Below, piece by piece: positions 1 to 11,040 of a stretch of DNA of 64,000 nucleotides. The position numbers and the translations under genes were made by a program. The stretch is from Lunularia cruciata (Eukaryota; Streptophyta; Marchantiopsida; Lunulariales; Lunulariaceae), in contig OX419758.1 of NCBI GenBank assembly GCA_948567375.1, positions 64,361,001-64,425,000 on the forward strand, read 5' to 3'. Below the pieces are notes generated by a model that did not search any database, had not been told where the DNA came from, and saw only the letters and a list, made by a program, of their open reading frames with translations. Position 1 is the first letter of the stretch, and each line of letters begins with the position of its first letter.

Positions 1-1160
1 CCGACGATGAACATAATCCCTGAGTCTTCACAGTCGACACTAGAATATGTTGATTATATATTTAGTTAACTCTACATCTTAGCCATCCGGATCTTTCAAC
101 AGTGTAGGGGGCCTATATCACACTTCAATCAGGCAATGGATTGATGTATTTGAACTTATCAGCTTTATTTCCCGTGCAATTTTAGTACATACCAATATAA
201 TCTGTTGTGGAAATTGGATAGATGAACGTCAAGGGGACGAAAGAATTGTTCACTTTTAATGGCCACATTTGCACTATGTACTCTATGAGTTTTGTCATTT
301 AGTTTGTAACTTTAATAATAGGCGATAAAGAGCAGAAAATTAGATAGTACTATGATTATTGAGAGAGATGTGTTCTTTAGAAGTGGCAAATAAGGAAGTT
401 CCTATCTTGAATATGAACGAACTGCCTACAATTTCAAGGGCAAAACCACGTTGTACGCTATTGTGTTTTAGTATGACAATGTCAACTACACAATGTGAGA
501 GCTTTCAGGTGCACAGAGAATTTAGACACGCGAAAGAGGAAGCACAGAAAAAACAACTATTTCATCATAGTCATGAAATTTGCCATATAATCAGAGAAGA
601 AGATGGAAAGCCTGGCGTTTGGCCCATTTTTCCCAGGCCAACCCTCTTTCTCATGGAACATGCGAAATCGCGTATCATTTCTGCGAGCAACAATAAAGAA
701 ACAAAACTTTGAGCCACTGTTCTATCAGGTAACAAGAATGATCCACACTGTAAGAAAGCCTGGACGCGCAACGTATCGAGAAGGAGTGATTTTCAATATT
801 TACGATCGGTTGCACGTATACGCATGACATAATCAGACCTGACTTTCATGACTTTCTGTCTAGATGGCTTCTTCCTTAGGGTAAAGACATCGAAGAACCT
901 GTCTAAAATCAACTGCGCTCTTGTATAAGATCACCGCCTGTAGTGACAAGCTTAGTTCCTCTTCCTGACCTAATGTATCAAACTGTGTCTAAGTAAGAAT
1001 ATTGTAATTCCGAGAGAATGTGCCCATACCCTACTTTACGGCAGCCCAGCATTTTTATCATGTGCAAAACCAGATTTGGATACCGAACCTTCATCCTTCC
1101 ACTGCGAAAAAGGACCTGTTCCGATGATCCATGTTGAAATACATTGCAGAATTATGAGTC
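1..1160. other. No gene recognised
   Basis: Several short overlapping open frames occur on both strands but none resembles a known protein or has a supporting partner. The final part, left of 1161, should hold the 3' untranslated region of the minus-strand gene ending at 1161. No clear AATAAA signal was found for it. Confidence 0.5.
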
Positions 1161-1382
1161 CTAGATAGGGAAGATAGAGGAGATGTTCGGGAAAACGACA
1201 CCCGCCGGGTGTGCCATGATTCGTCGACCTTTGGAGTGGTTGCAGATCCACACAATGGCTCCGACAGGCCACTCAATAACGGCAGCCAATGCGAAGGCAA
1301 CGAAACCAATAGTAGGTCCGACGATTCTACACCGGCATGGGTTAGCTGAACCACACTCGACGCAGCAGGGAATGTACGGCAT
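1161..1382 (-). CDS. Small Cys-rich protein with one hydrophobic segment, paralogue 1
   Basis: A 73-residue protein of unrecognised family. Residues 1-18 are cysteine-rich (MPYIPCCVEC then CRC), giving a CC-x2-C ... C-x-C pattern that could bind metal. Residues about 20-46 are strongly hydrophobic and could span or sit in a membrane (around GFVAFALAAVIEWPVGAIVW). The tail is basic (KGRR) and ends SIFPI. The start is set at the ATG of MPYIPCC because the paralogue at 3451 is conserved from exactly this residue, although the frame stays open upstream. The two genes point away from each other with about 2 kb between them. Conservation of the pair, including the hydrophobic core and C terminus, argues for a real gene. 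The function is not known to me. Confidence 0.75.
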   Translation of the reverse strand: MPYIPCCVECGSANPCRCRIVGPTIGFVAFALAAVIEWPVGAIVWICNHSKGRRIMAHPAGVVFPNISSIFPI

Positions 1383-2070
1383 CTTGGCTTCAATAGCAAT
1401 ATCAATCAACAGCAAGATCCTATGATTCAAGCGTTCGTCGCAATAACAGGCTTCTAGTTCGCTCCTCAGCTGATCAATTTTCCCGCTCGACTCTTCCCTA
1501 CTAACATGCAGGGCAATCCAAGTAGCTCTGAATGCAATCAATCGATGCACTTGAAGTACTAACAGCAAAGTGTTACCCGTTCGATTGCAATTGGATTTAC
1601 CCCTCGCGCTCTCTTCTGTTCCAAGCCTCAAATCTCTTCGTACTCCAAATCTGCTGGCCAAATTTGCTGACCAAACCTCAACTGCTGTTGTAGTCTACAG
1701 ACTATAATCGGTTCGTGATCTCGAATCAACCATCCCTCGGAAACTGTTCCAGGCCTGAATGAAGTTTGTTGATTCCACAAATCTTTACCGAGCTGAGAGG
1801 AGAATACATACACGTCAACGCAACCAGGGGACCAGTGTAGGCCATCGAAGAATTGAAAATGAATTCGTATAGTCTGTTCTCACCTTTTGCGCCGCTTTTC
1901 TAACGTCTGGCATCGGTGTCTGCTCGACTGGTTTGCTGATTGAGCTGAGGCAGCGGAGAAAGGCTATACTCTTCAGCAATCATTCAGACCTGTGCAAAGG
2001 AGGAGCGTGCCAAGTGTCTAACTTGCCTGCGTGTTAGTTGATTCCTGGGAATGACAGCTTCACCTGCTTC

Positions 2071-2140
2071 ATGACGTAGCCACGTTGGCGACGCCTATTG
2101 GCGACACGAGTGGCTGACTTCAAATGGACGCCACGTCACT
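2071..2140 (-). promoter_or_regulatory. ACGT-core cluster upstream of the minus-strand small gene
   Basis: Three ACGT cores lie within 70 bases (TGACGTAG, CCACGTTGG, CCACGTCA). This is the kind of cluster bound by plant bZIP factors. It lies about 690-760 bases upstream of the start at 1382. The link to that gene is inference from position and from the similar motifs before its paralogue. Confidence 0.4.
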
Positions 2141-3096
2141 GGAAACAGCTCCACTGTGGCCAGTACAGTCCTCTCCAGGCGAACTTGGTGTGGAGCCTTG
2201 AGATGTTATTCCGGAATCTACGCGGTCACCTTTTCCTGTATTCGGGAATCCAAAACCTGGTACCATATATAGGCATATTGAAATAGGGAGTAAAAGGCGA
2301 CCAAGTTGAACACATGGAGGATCGGGAAACCATATTTAATTTTAAATGAGTTTTCTTAACTATAATGTATCGTCGCGCTAACAGAAAGGAGAAATGGATG
2401 ACAATCGAGCTCATATAAAAATAAACTGTCCAAATTATATCCAGTATCCCATTTGAAAGGTATCTAGAAGTTCAGAAAACATTAACTCTGTGATGAAGAA
2501 TCGAGACATGAATATAAATCTCTTAAAATGCATATATATAGGGTGATTTGAGTATAACTAACCAGTTTTAGTAAATGTAAAATATAAGAAGTAATAACAA
2601 GCCATCAGAATATGTTTAAAAAAACTTTACTTTTTTCACGGGTTATTTCCTCCAAAGATTGATAAATTTAACTTGACTCTTGACAGCATATTGGTGTTAC
2701 TTTGCTCTAGCTTACGTTTATATAGTACCAAGATGTGAATATATAAAGTTGCAGAATATATTGTCTATAGTAGGTTTTCACAAAATTTAAAATGTTGAAT
2801 TAACTCACAGATGCATATAAATTTTACAAACATATTCATGGAAACATATGTCCAACTAATATCAGCAAACCTTGGAACACAGTAAAGGGAAACGGCTAGA
2901 ATCAGAGCAGGTGGGAAAATTCCAGTGAAGGAGATATGAACGTATCTGCAAATTCCATTCAATCCATCGCCTGAAAGTGTATAACAGAAGAGCCCACTCA
3001 CACTCTTATACGCCAAAAACCATTCTAACTGGAGAGCTGCCATACCGGATGAACGTACACGCGTCGGGTAAACAGCCTCTTGTCTTCCCGTGTCAA

Positions 3097-3194
3097 CACG
3101 TGGATATACACGTGTTCTTCTTTGAGGTCATCTGGCAGACCTTTTGGACGAATGAGGAGGCCACGTTCGGGCATAAACCTCCGCGTATATATTT
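3097..3194 (+). promoter_or_regulatory. Two G-box/ABRE motifs plus TATA box
   Basis: Two perfect CACGTG hexamers lie at 3097-3102 (AACACGTGG context) and 3109-3114 (ACACGTGT context), 12 bases apart. A CACGCG element resembling a coupling element lies just upstream near 3058. A TATATATTT box at 3186-3194 stands about 75 bases downstream and 257 bases before the ATG at 3451. In known plant promoters, paired ABRE/G-boxes near a TATA box mark abscisic-acid or stress-responsive expression. Stress control of this gene is inferred from that. Confidence 0.6.
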
Positions 3195-3450
3195 CCTGTG
3201 GCGGCATAAATCAGTCTAAGGTCTTCCCATAGAGCAACATATCTGACAACGCAAGCGAATCTGGTCTTTGTAAGTACCACGAACAAATTGAGGAGGGATT
3301 CTCAGTTCTGAAGCTCTGGAAATCGAGCTCCGGCGTCAATTACTGTGCGGAGATAGAGCACAGAGGAGATTGTTTTTCGTTGCGACGAGAGAGTTGAAAG
3401 ATCAGATCTGTTTGTTGTTGTTGTCCATCTGCGAAAGGAAGTCAGCTAAA

Positions 3451-3675
3451 ATGCCTTACATTCCATGCTGCGTTCAGTGTCACACCCGGCAAAATCCGTG
3501 CCACTGCAAGGTCGTAGGTCCGACCCTGGGATTCGTGGGATTTGCTCTCTTCGCTTTGGTTGAATGGCCCGTCGGTGCATTAGTCTGGTGCTTTAGACAT
3601 CATAAGGGACGCAGAATCATGAGACATCCAGCAAATGTTGTGTATCCGAGAATCTCCGCGTCCATTCCGATCTGA
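3451..3675 (+). CDS. Small Cys-rich protein with one hydrophobic segment, paralogue 2
   Basis: A 74-residue protein, clearly paralogous to the minus-strand protein at 1161. It shares the MPYIPCCV start, the C-x-C near residue 18, the VGPT-GFV hydrophobic core with EWPVGA, the KGRRIM-HPA basic block and the SIPI end. Counting from this ATG, cysteines lie at residues 6, 7, 10, 17 and 19, and residues about 21-47 are hydrophobic. An in-frame ATG lies 27 codons upstream (3370), but that extension is not conserved, so the inner start is preferred. A TATA box and two G-boxes precede it and an AATAAA follows the stop by about 75 bases. The family is unrecognised. A membrane-associated stress peptide is plausible but unproved. 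Confidence 0.8.
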   Translation: MPYIPCCVQCHTRQNPCHCKVVGPTLGFVGFALFALVEWPVGALVWCFRHHKGRRIMRHPANVVYPRISASIPI

Positions 3676-3748
3676 GAAGTGAGCCAGAATATGGTGTACC
3701 CTTTGTCTTGAAGATGGCGTATAAGCAGCAGCTTCAATTCGGCAATGC

Positions 3749-3754
3749 AATAAA
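3749..3754 (+). terminator. Polyadenylation signal AATAAA
   Basis: A canonical AATAAA lies 73 bases after the TGA of the small Cys-rich gene at 3451-3675, a suitable place for its poly(A) signal. Confidence 0.5.
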
Positions 3755-5332
3755 ATGCCGCCATCAGTGGGTTTGGACGCCAGCCAATGGAGGCATGTAC
3801 ATTTGTTAAAATCATTTCGGGTTTCTGCGGTCAAATCACGCACTTCATTCAACGTCGGTTCCTACCACGAGTATCCTGTTACTTCTTATGGATTCCGCCG
3901 TCAAAACTTTGACATGGGTTCCGAGAAAGGGAGCTTGTATGTAGGCAACCCACTTAGGAGCCCAAGACTTGGGAGGGGAGTGAGTTCACTTACCCTTAAA
4001 TGCAGGGGCTTAGGGAAAAGTACGGCTGTTATATTGTTTCCTTGTTAGCAGTCGATAGCATTTTTTGTATATACAAACGATTTATCTTGTTATCAATGAG
4101 AAATTCTTCACTGTGCAGCCGTGTGCGTGTGTGTTCTATGTGTGTTGACATTTTACTTGCTATTCCTCTAGGAGTCGTGCCTGTCACAATTGTGTATGAA
4201 TATGCTGCCCCAAAATTGCGAAGTATATAGGAGCTCGCAGGAACAACGACATAGAGATCATGACGTATACAACTTGAAACATACTCAACAATATTATTAA
4301 TATACTCATGTTTCTCCATCTCATATTAAACCCTACATTGAAATGCCATGAATTGTTACGTGAAGCATCCGGATTGACAAAAGCCGATAGAAGAACAGAA
4401 TCTATTCTGGAAATGTTGATTTTCTTTGGTTCATATCTCACGTAAAGTTAGCATACGATTCAACGAATGCGAGACGAGAATAAACCCAGACGCAATGAAC
4501 AAGATGGAAAAAAATTGCAAAACATGCGCCCGGGCCGATGCTGGAATCGCTGCGCTAATATAACTTATCAAATAAGTCTATAATCTATAATAGTTCAATT
4601 TCCTAAGTCGAAAGTTGGGTATCCAGCAAGTCCACATAGTTGTTGATCCCATTCAGTTATGCAAATACAAGAAGACTATGATAGGCTTTCAATTCAAACG
4701 TTAAATAAAGAGCCACATATTTGTACAGTCAGTCATTCAGAAACACCCAATATCCAACAAAGTTCCAGGTCTAGAAACCGATGCTCAATTGCTCCCTAAA
4801 GCAAATTTAAATAAAACGAACTGTCGTGAAATATTTTATGATCTGCCAAAACCTGTTTTAGTCAGTCGAATTAGGGAATATTCATGATCTGCCAGGTGTG
4901 GTTTTAGAATCTAGGAAAGTTCTCCATTCTCGGTAAAGGAATTGTCATTTTATAAAAATGAAGCTCCTAAGTTGAACCTTAAAAATGGGAACCAATCAAG
5001 TATGGATTAGACGCCTGTGCTAAAGCTGAATGACTAGCAGAAACGACTGTTCCAAAATTCGTAATAACAAATTGAAGGAATAACGTGTCAATGTTAAAAC
5101 TCGTTTATCTCTCATGATAAAACTTAGTACGTCTCTAAACCCTGCTTAGAACCACACCATCACCAATGCCCGACGGCTTCCTCATGCAGGACTACTTTAC
5201 CCTAAACTAAACCAACTGAACTGCTGATATTTTAAGCATCATTATCGAACTTCTACAAAACTTCAACCTGAATGAACTAAACCAAAGGTGCTGCTCTTAC
5301 TTTATCCACTAAATGATGCCAATGACGATGAT

Positions 5333-5353
5333 ATTTATTTATTTATTTATTTA
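5333..5353. repeat. (ATTT)n microsatellite
   Basis: About five consecutive ATTT units, with no other feature attached. Confidence 0.8.
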
Positions 5354-5699
5354 ACTTTTCAAAAGTTGAAGGCTCTTCTTGATCACACAATCTACTCTAA
5401 ATACGTGGAATGCCTCCGTTCGCCTCGAGTTCGCAATTATCCAAGAGAAAACAAACAAACAGTGTAACTGCATCTACTCATATTTTACCCTTATGTAGAT
5501 AAGCGCAATTTTGGTTAGGCATTCCATCTACTGAGATTAAACTTTTCAATTCAAATAGATACTATCATAAGTTAAAAGATATTGTGTGGATACAATTTGT
5601 CAAAGATATTGACTCATGAAAAGCTGTCTGCAGTGACAGTGGTTTCTCTAAGGGTCCATTGCACTTATTGAAGAGTTCAATTGATGATGATGCAAGGGC

Positions 5700-5731
5700 G
5701 GGCAAGTGCATCAATAATGATGCACTTGCCC
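5700..5731. repeat. Perfect 14-bp inverted repeat (hairpin)
   Basis: The arms at 5700-5713 (GGGCAAGTGCATCA) and 5718-5731 are perfect reverse complements around a 4-base ATAA loop. A second overlapping pairing exists between CAAGGGC at 5693-5699 and GCCCTTG at 5728-5734. The stem could form in RNA or as a cruciform. No gene adjoins it. Confidence 0.8.
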
Positions 5732-6045
5732 TTGTGTTTTTCCTTTTCCCTCAAAGGATTGATTGTACTTGTCCTGAGCCGCACCTAGACAACTTGCAGT
5801 ATCGAGTGCATAGCAGTATCAAATCATGTTCTTAAAAATTGTTCTAGTTACTTCTTTTATTCAAGCATGATTATCTTGTTTAAATATCTTCATAAATCTT
5901 AATGCACTCTGCAGAGCAATAATCAGTTTCGTGTTCGCCCACAACAAGGTCAGGACATACTTTGAAACAATAGCTTTAGAGGAATAAATCGAGACGGTGA
6001 TGTGGAGGCTTAACAGTATAATCCACATATAACCATTTTATACAA

Positions 6046-6666
6046 GGAAATTTACGCAAACGGGAAATTACAAAAGTACCCGAGTTAAACTTTTAATTTT
6101 AAAATACTCTTTCTTTGGTTCGTTAAGGGAAGGCCGGTCCCGGGCCCGGAAGTTGGATTTCTGAGTCCTTAGCTCTTAGTCCTTACACGAGCACAAGCAC
6201 GAACGTCGAGCTGGAAAACTCGTCGCGCCTGGAGAAGGATAAGCAGTGGAAAAGAGATGACTGTCGAACGAGTCAATCACGAGTCACGAGGGCATTTTGC
6301 TATTCACTACCGGATCAGCAAGAAACAAAAGTCTTTACGAAATGAATTGGCGTACGGAGAAGAACCACTGAGATACACGAAAGGAGCTTTCTTGCTTGCG
6401 AAACCCTCTGAATAAAGTAGAATCACAGATACAGAGACCATTGTGAAATTGATCTCGAATTGAAGCATTTTTGGTTCATATCCTTTAGTGAACCGGAAAA
6501 TGTGGGAGCCGAAAATTCCTCTCCCTCCAAATATAATTTTAGTGATGGCTTGTGGGAACCGGACCAAGGCTCGACCATCAACCAAAGGTATTTTTGTAAT
6601 TAAAAGTTTGTCAAAGGTATTTTAGTCATTTCTAAACTTGTTTCGGATATTTATGTGAATTTCTCC
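6046..6666. mobile_element. Non-autonomous DNA transposon (MITE-like), 8-bp TSD
   Basis: The element is bounded by an exact 8-bp direct repeat TTATACAA (6038-6045 and 6667-6674). Its ends are imperfect terminal inverted repeats of about 75-90 bp: the left end starts GGAAATTTACGC, the right end read inward starts GGAGAAATTCAC, and both contain AAACTTTTAATT followed by TTTGGTT. The 621-bp interior is partly GC-rich (around CCGGTCCCGGGCCCGG) and has no transposase. An 8-bp duplication fits hAT-type elements and some other superfamilies. The GG terminus is not the usual CAG of hAT, so the family is left open. Confidence 0.75.
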
Positions 6667-7970
6667 TTATACAATAATAGTAATTATGGACACTTTATTG
6701 AGAGCAAAGAATATGGCATCTAAATGGGATCTAGTAAGTTCCAAACCATCGTAGGAACTATATCTACATGATTTAATTTCTTTATACTTTTAGGATCTGT
6801 TGTTGTTTTCCTTTTTTCTTCATTTTATCATTTTGGTTTATCAGAAACATACGAAACATGCTAATACTATCATCAAGGTTGCTTCAATGGTCTTCTTCGG
6901 CAATATCTTTAGAGTCTACATGATCTTTGTGCATATGTTCCTGTCCAATTACTAACAGCATCGTAAACTTTATAGCTAATTTTTGCAATTTATTAAGATA
7001 TACAATCCATACATACATAAGCTGTATGTTGATGGGGTCTTCCCGTCCTTCTTGTTCTATTTGGTCGCCTTTTCTCATAAGCCGTTAGTTCATATCATTC
7101 ACTTACTGACATAAACTTGTGGCCATGGAAACGAAAGATTTTTTATCCCTATATTGAGTGAGCATTATTGGGCGGCAGACTTGAAGAAAAACTCATATCA
7201 TACAGAAGTTCACGTAGTTATCCACAATTATTATAGCGAAGGATTTACTTAGTTATTTTAGGTAACACATACGAAGATGTTAATATTTTAATTAAGCCAA
7301 GGTTCCAATGGCCACTGCAGTAGAATGTCATGGTTATCGTACGTCGGTCTTTTAGTCTAACTAATTTAGATGTAGTTTATCCTCAATCCTCAACATTTTA
7401 AATAGGGAGAGCCAATAGAAGATAAATGATGGGTGTATATGACAATAGACGTTTATCACGATGATTTTCATCTGTAACTAAATCTATGTTTCTAGATCAA
7501 ATCCGATGAAGCAACAAATGTATAAACGACTATCGGCTAAAAAGTAACTCTATTTATCTTTTGATTATCTGTACTTTAAATTAGACACAAGGTACTTATA
7601 ATTTGTAAAACCGGTTGCTTTATCCATATGGTTCATACGCATTCAATAGCATTCAAGAAGATGCAATACTTGTGAGCTCAATCCCCTTGTAATTTTTTTG
7701 ATTGTTATTAGTTTTAAGGGAAATGGTACCCAAAATTGACGCATCCGTCACCTCTTTGAAACTTTCTCTTTTATTCATTTTAATTATTGTGTGACTCAAC
7801 AACATTTTTACTTATAAGTCAATGAGTACCCATCAACTGACATTTATTTGATGAGATGTCAACCTTCTCATCCAGGTCCCTTGCAATTTCGAACAATGGA
7901 TTCTCAACATACATTAAAACCTCCGGACTTTGGAGCATGATATACACGTTTCTAACATTTTTTTCTCCAA

Positions 7971-8094
7971 GATACATCAAATAAAATTTAGGCAAATATG
8001 CTTACTCATTTCCCCACCCAGTTATTTTGACAGATTCATCAGATAAACTTTCGGCAAATATGCTTACTTATTTCCTAACTCGGCTATTTTGACA
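7971..8094. repeat. 62-bp tandem duplication
   Basis: Two adjacent copies (7971-8032 and 8033-8094) share GGCAAATATGCTTACT, then TTTCC and TATTTTGACA, at a constant 62-base offset with scattered substitutions. Confidence 0.8.
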
Positions 8095-8673
8095 ACTTGC
8101 TTTAGCCAAATCTTACTTGGGATCTTTGCATGTCTCTTTGTGGACATCAGTTTTGCATTGTTCTTTACAAAAGCTTGTGCATAGTTGCGGTCACGGTCGC
8201 AGCGCAGTTAACTGCAAGCAAAAGTCCTATGGTTGCTATAGATGACGGATATGTTTTGAACACCGGATGGTAAGTTATAATCATATGAGAAAGATGGACT
8301 TTAGTTGTCACAAGCATTTGAAATTTTGAACAAAGCGATTTTACAATCATTATGCAGAACTTAAGATAGATCATAGAGAATTGAAGACATTGCGTTATGT
8401 ATAAATATGTAAATGAGAATATTATCATACGGTCTGGACTTTCTACCTATTTGTACAGACTAGACTGTACTCATATATATTTACTTTAGAAATATTTTGG
8501 ATGTGTCATGAAGCATGTTAACAAAGTTGTCCAAAACTACCCAAAAAAAATTCTCATAAAAATAAAGAGTAAATAAAATAAACTTTGTTACTCACAAAGA
8601 GAAGTTGAGGTACTCTCCCGAAAAGCAACCCTTGGTAAAGATTTTTTTCTCAACTAGTGATACAAATTTTTGT

Positions 8674-8807
8674 CACAACAAAAACTCCATATGGTTTTAT
8701 CAAGAATATATTTCCAAATATTCTGTTTGTACATTTCCAAATTCTATTTCACAACAAAATTCCATGTGGTTTTATCAAGAATATGTTTCCAAATACTCTG
8801 TTTGTAC
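8674..8807. repeat. Direct repeat of about 58 bp, two copies
   Basis: The copies at 8674-8732 and 8750-8807 both read CACAACAAAA, then CCAT-TGGTTTTATCAAGAATAT, then TTTCCAAATA-TCTGTTTGTAC, at an offset of about 76 bases. The repetitive open frames over this stretch are by-products. Confidence 0.8.
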
Positions 8808-9218
8808 AGATCTGGATTTTATTTCATGAGATTTTAAAAGATTTTGAAATAGAGTAGGAGCAACGAGTGGGTGAGAAATGAGATAAACTATATTATAAAA
8901 TTTTGGAGAGCTCACCTACATACACATGAGTAAATAGTGTATTTTTCAATTTGGATTCCATTGCTAGCTAGATTGAAAGCTATGGAGAATCAAATAGAAA
9001 GTTCTGATTACCTTTAGGTTTTCTAGGGTTTAGAGTGATTACATCATAACGTGATTACATCACATTGAGATTGAATAATCAGGAATTTTCATTCTTAATC
9101 TCTTTATATTCATGCTTGAGTTCCATGGGAACTTAGTTAAAAAAAAATTGACATGGGAATTGAAAGTTATGAGAGTTTATAGTTTTTGGGTTTGGAGAGA
9201 TAACATTTACTCAAGGGG

Positions 9219-10394
9219 TTGTGGTTTTGCAAGTATGGTGAGATATGGAGAGGAGCATTGTGTGTTAAGATCGGTATTCTTGTGCTAGCCATGACTACAC
9301 TTCCCCATGCGGGGTTTCTTATAGTAGTTCAAGATACACCATGCCCAATGTGTCACAAATGGTTTACCTTGCAAGGAGTAAAGACTCATGTGAGAAGGAT
9401 GCACAAGTATTATGATTGGACCACTTGGGATGCTCACGTGAGACGAGCGACCACATTGACTACACTAGCAGTCAAGATTATGCATGCTTCTTCTATCCCT
9501 TTGTTGATTGTTCCAAGGATACCGATTGAGTCATGGGAGTGGTTAGCATCTTAGGTAAGTTGTACCTTGGAGTTATTTGAGACTAGTTTTCTATGTTCTA
9601 TTCCATAAGCTACCTTGTACATTCCATGATGAAGCTAGATAGGCTTTTTGCCTACTGCTTGATTTTTTGGCATGTGATTCCTTGGACAAGTTAGCATGGT
9701 TCTTATTCATCTTACTCTCTTGCCTTCATTATGCTAGAGGAGGAAGTGCGGGGTATAGAGTAGTAGTTGCTAAATTTTGTCAATTCTTAGTAGGGGATTG
9801 GATGCCCTACAAGAGGAGTCTATTAGGCTGCATGTTTTAAACAATAGGTTTTGCCATAGGATACCATAGAGTCCTCTCAATTATGATGGTGTAGGACATT
9901 GGGTTAGGTGTGAGAGTTTAGTAGAGCAACATGAGCGCTACATCCTTTGTCTATGGCTAGTCCCATTGATTAGACTATCTCTTCCTTATGCTCACTACAT
10001 CCTATGGTAGGAGCAAGAGTACCATTAGAGGTCTTAGATGATCAATATGAGTAGCTTTTATGTCATGATAGGTCAATTTTTGCATAAGCATTATGCATTG
10101 CCACTCGCCTCTCCTCAAGAGGCTTGTCAAAGGATGGTATATGAGCATCTTAGATTTTTTTTTCAAGCAAATGATCCTTCTAATCAATTTATAGAGTAGT
10201 TTCAAGTGGTTGTAGTAGTAGCAAGGGGAGATATTCCTATGTCAATCAGTCAGGTGCTACGTGCTAGTAGATTTCTCATGATGGAGAAGGACATGGGGAG
10301 CATTAGACAAATTGCTATTGGAGAGATCTTTTTGTGCTTGGTTAGCCATACCCTTGTTCTTTAGCATCAATCGTACTTTTGAGAGTACCTCAAT
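9219..10394 (+). pseudogene. Non-LTR (R2-like) retroelement, piece 1: zinc finger and RT fingers region
   Basis: A 111-residue open frame (9219-9554) holds a C2H2-type finger at 9342-9404 (C-x2-C-x11-H-x4-H, CPMCHKWFTLQGVKTH...). Downstream the frame is broken by many stops, but the conserved RT-region motif IRQIAIGEIF is readable at 10302-10331; related elements read RPIAVGEV or RPIAIGEV there. An N-terminal zinc finger followed by such an RT is typical of R2-like non-LTR elements. The sequence stops at the TCAAT target site of a solo LTR and resumes after it. The upstream limit of the element is not defined. Confidence 0.6.
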
Positions 10395-10959
10395 TGCAAT
10401 ACCATTAGCTAGACATATTATCTAAAGGTGGAAATTGGATTGGTAATATTTGGAAGGATGTTATATATGATTATATAGAAGTGTCACCAAAACAGTATTT
10501 CCACTAATAAGGCAAAGGTTAAAACACCTTGAAAACTTTAAAGCTAATTTCAAAGGCATAAACTGATTAATTAGGCCTTTCAAATAGGCAAAAGGATTTC
10601 CTCTTGTTTGTCCCATCAAGAACTTTCAAAAGGTACCTCACTCATGTGATCTTGAGCTTCTTTCAAAAAAAATTCCCAAAGATTCCCTTTGGTCAAACTT
10701 GTTTGACCAACTAGATAGAACAAGGATCAACATGCCACCAATCCATGCAACTATCTTAAGGTGGAGCTTGCTGATATATCACCAATCCATATATCTAATC
10801 CAAGGGTGGAGCTCACTTTGAGTGGATCTTCTTTGATATGAAATAAATAAAATTTGCTCCTTTGGGGCATCAAAGTATTGAGGGATGAAGCCTTATGTTT
10901 CTCATGTGTTTCTTCTCTTATGTTTCTCTTGGGGGTTCTCTTATCCTTGTAACATTACA
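10395..10959 (+). mobile_element. Solo LTR, A-type Gypsy family
   Basis: Starts TGCAATACCATTAGCTAG and ends in ATTACA, the same ends as the LTRs of A2 at 37138 and 41273. It is flanked by a perfect 5-bp TSD, TCAAT (10390-10394 and 10960-10964). No internal region is present, so it is a solo LTR left by recombination. It interrupts the non-LTR element. Confidence 0.85.
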
Positions 10960-10964
10960 TCAAT

Positions 10965-11040
10965 CCATGTCAGTTTGGAGTAACTACACTCTCAAGGTTG
11001 TGAAGCTACATCTCTAGGCATCAAGACAATCCTAGATATC
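10965..11040 (+). pseudogene. Non-LTR retroelement, piece 2: RT segment of 76 bp
   Basis: A short island between the solo LTR and B2. In two frames separated by one frameshift it encodes QFGVTT and then GCEATSLGIKTILDI. These match the QFGVA-GGCEA-GIRTLLD stretch that follows the RPIAVGE motif in this RT type. It ends exactly at the ATATC target site of B2. Confidence 0.6.

Larger units (their letters stand above)
3755..6037. other. AT-rich intergenic DNA
   Basis: No coding region could be supported here. It contains a short ATTT microsatellite and a perfect hairpin, listed separately. Confidence 0.5.
6675..9218. other. AT-rich intergenic DNA with two local tandem duplications
   Basis: No gene could be supported. 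Two short duplications are listed separately. The sequence changes character near 9.2 kb, where the first piece of the non-LTR retroelement begins. Confidence 0.5.

Noticed and set aside
1091-1661. Longer frames overlapping the minus-strand small gene, including a 166-codon form
   Set aside because: Only the part from MPYIPCC onward is conserved in the paralogue. The upstream extension and the other frames are not.
5700-5734. Hairpin followed by T-rich sequence, resembling a bacterial terminator
   Set aside because: The surroundings are plant nuclear DNA with introns and nuclear transposons, so a rho-independent terminator is not expected.
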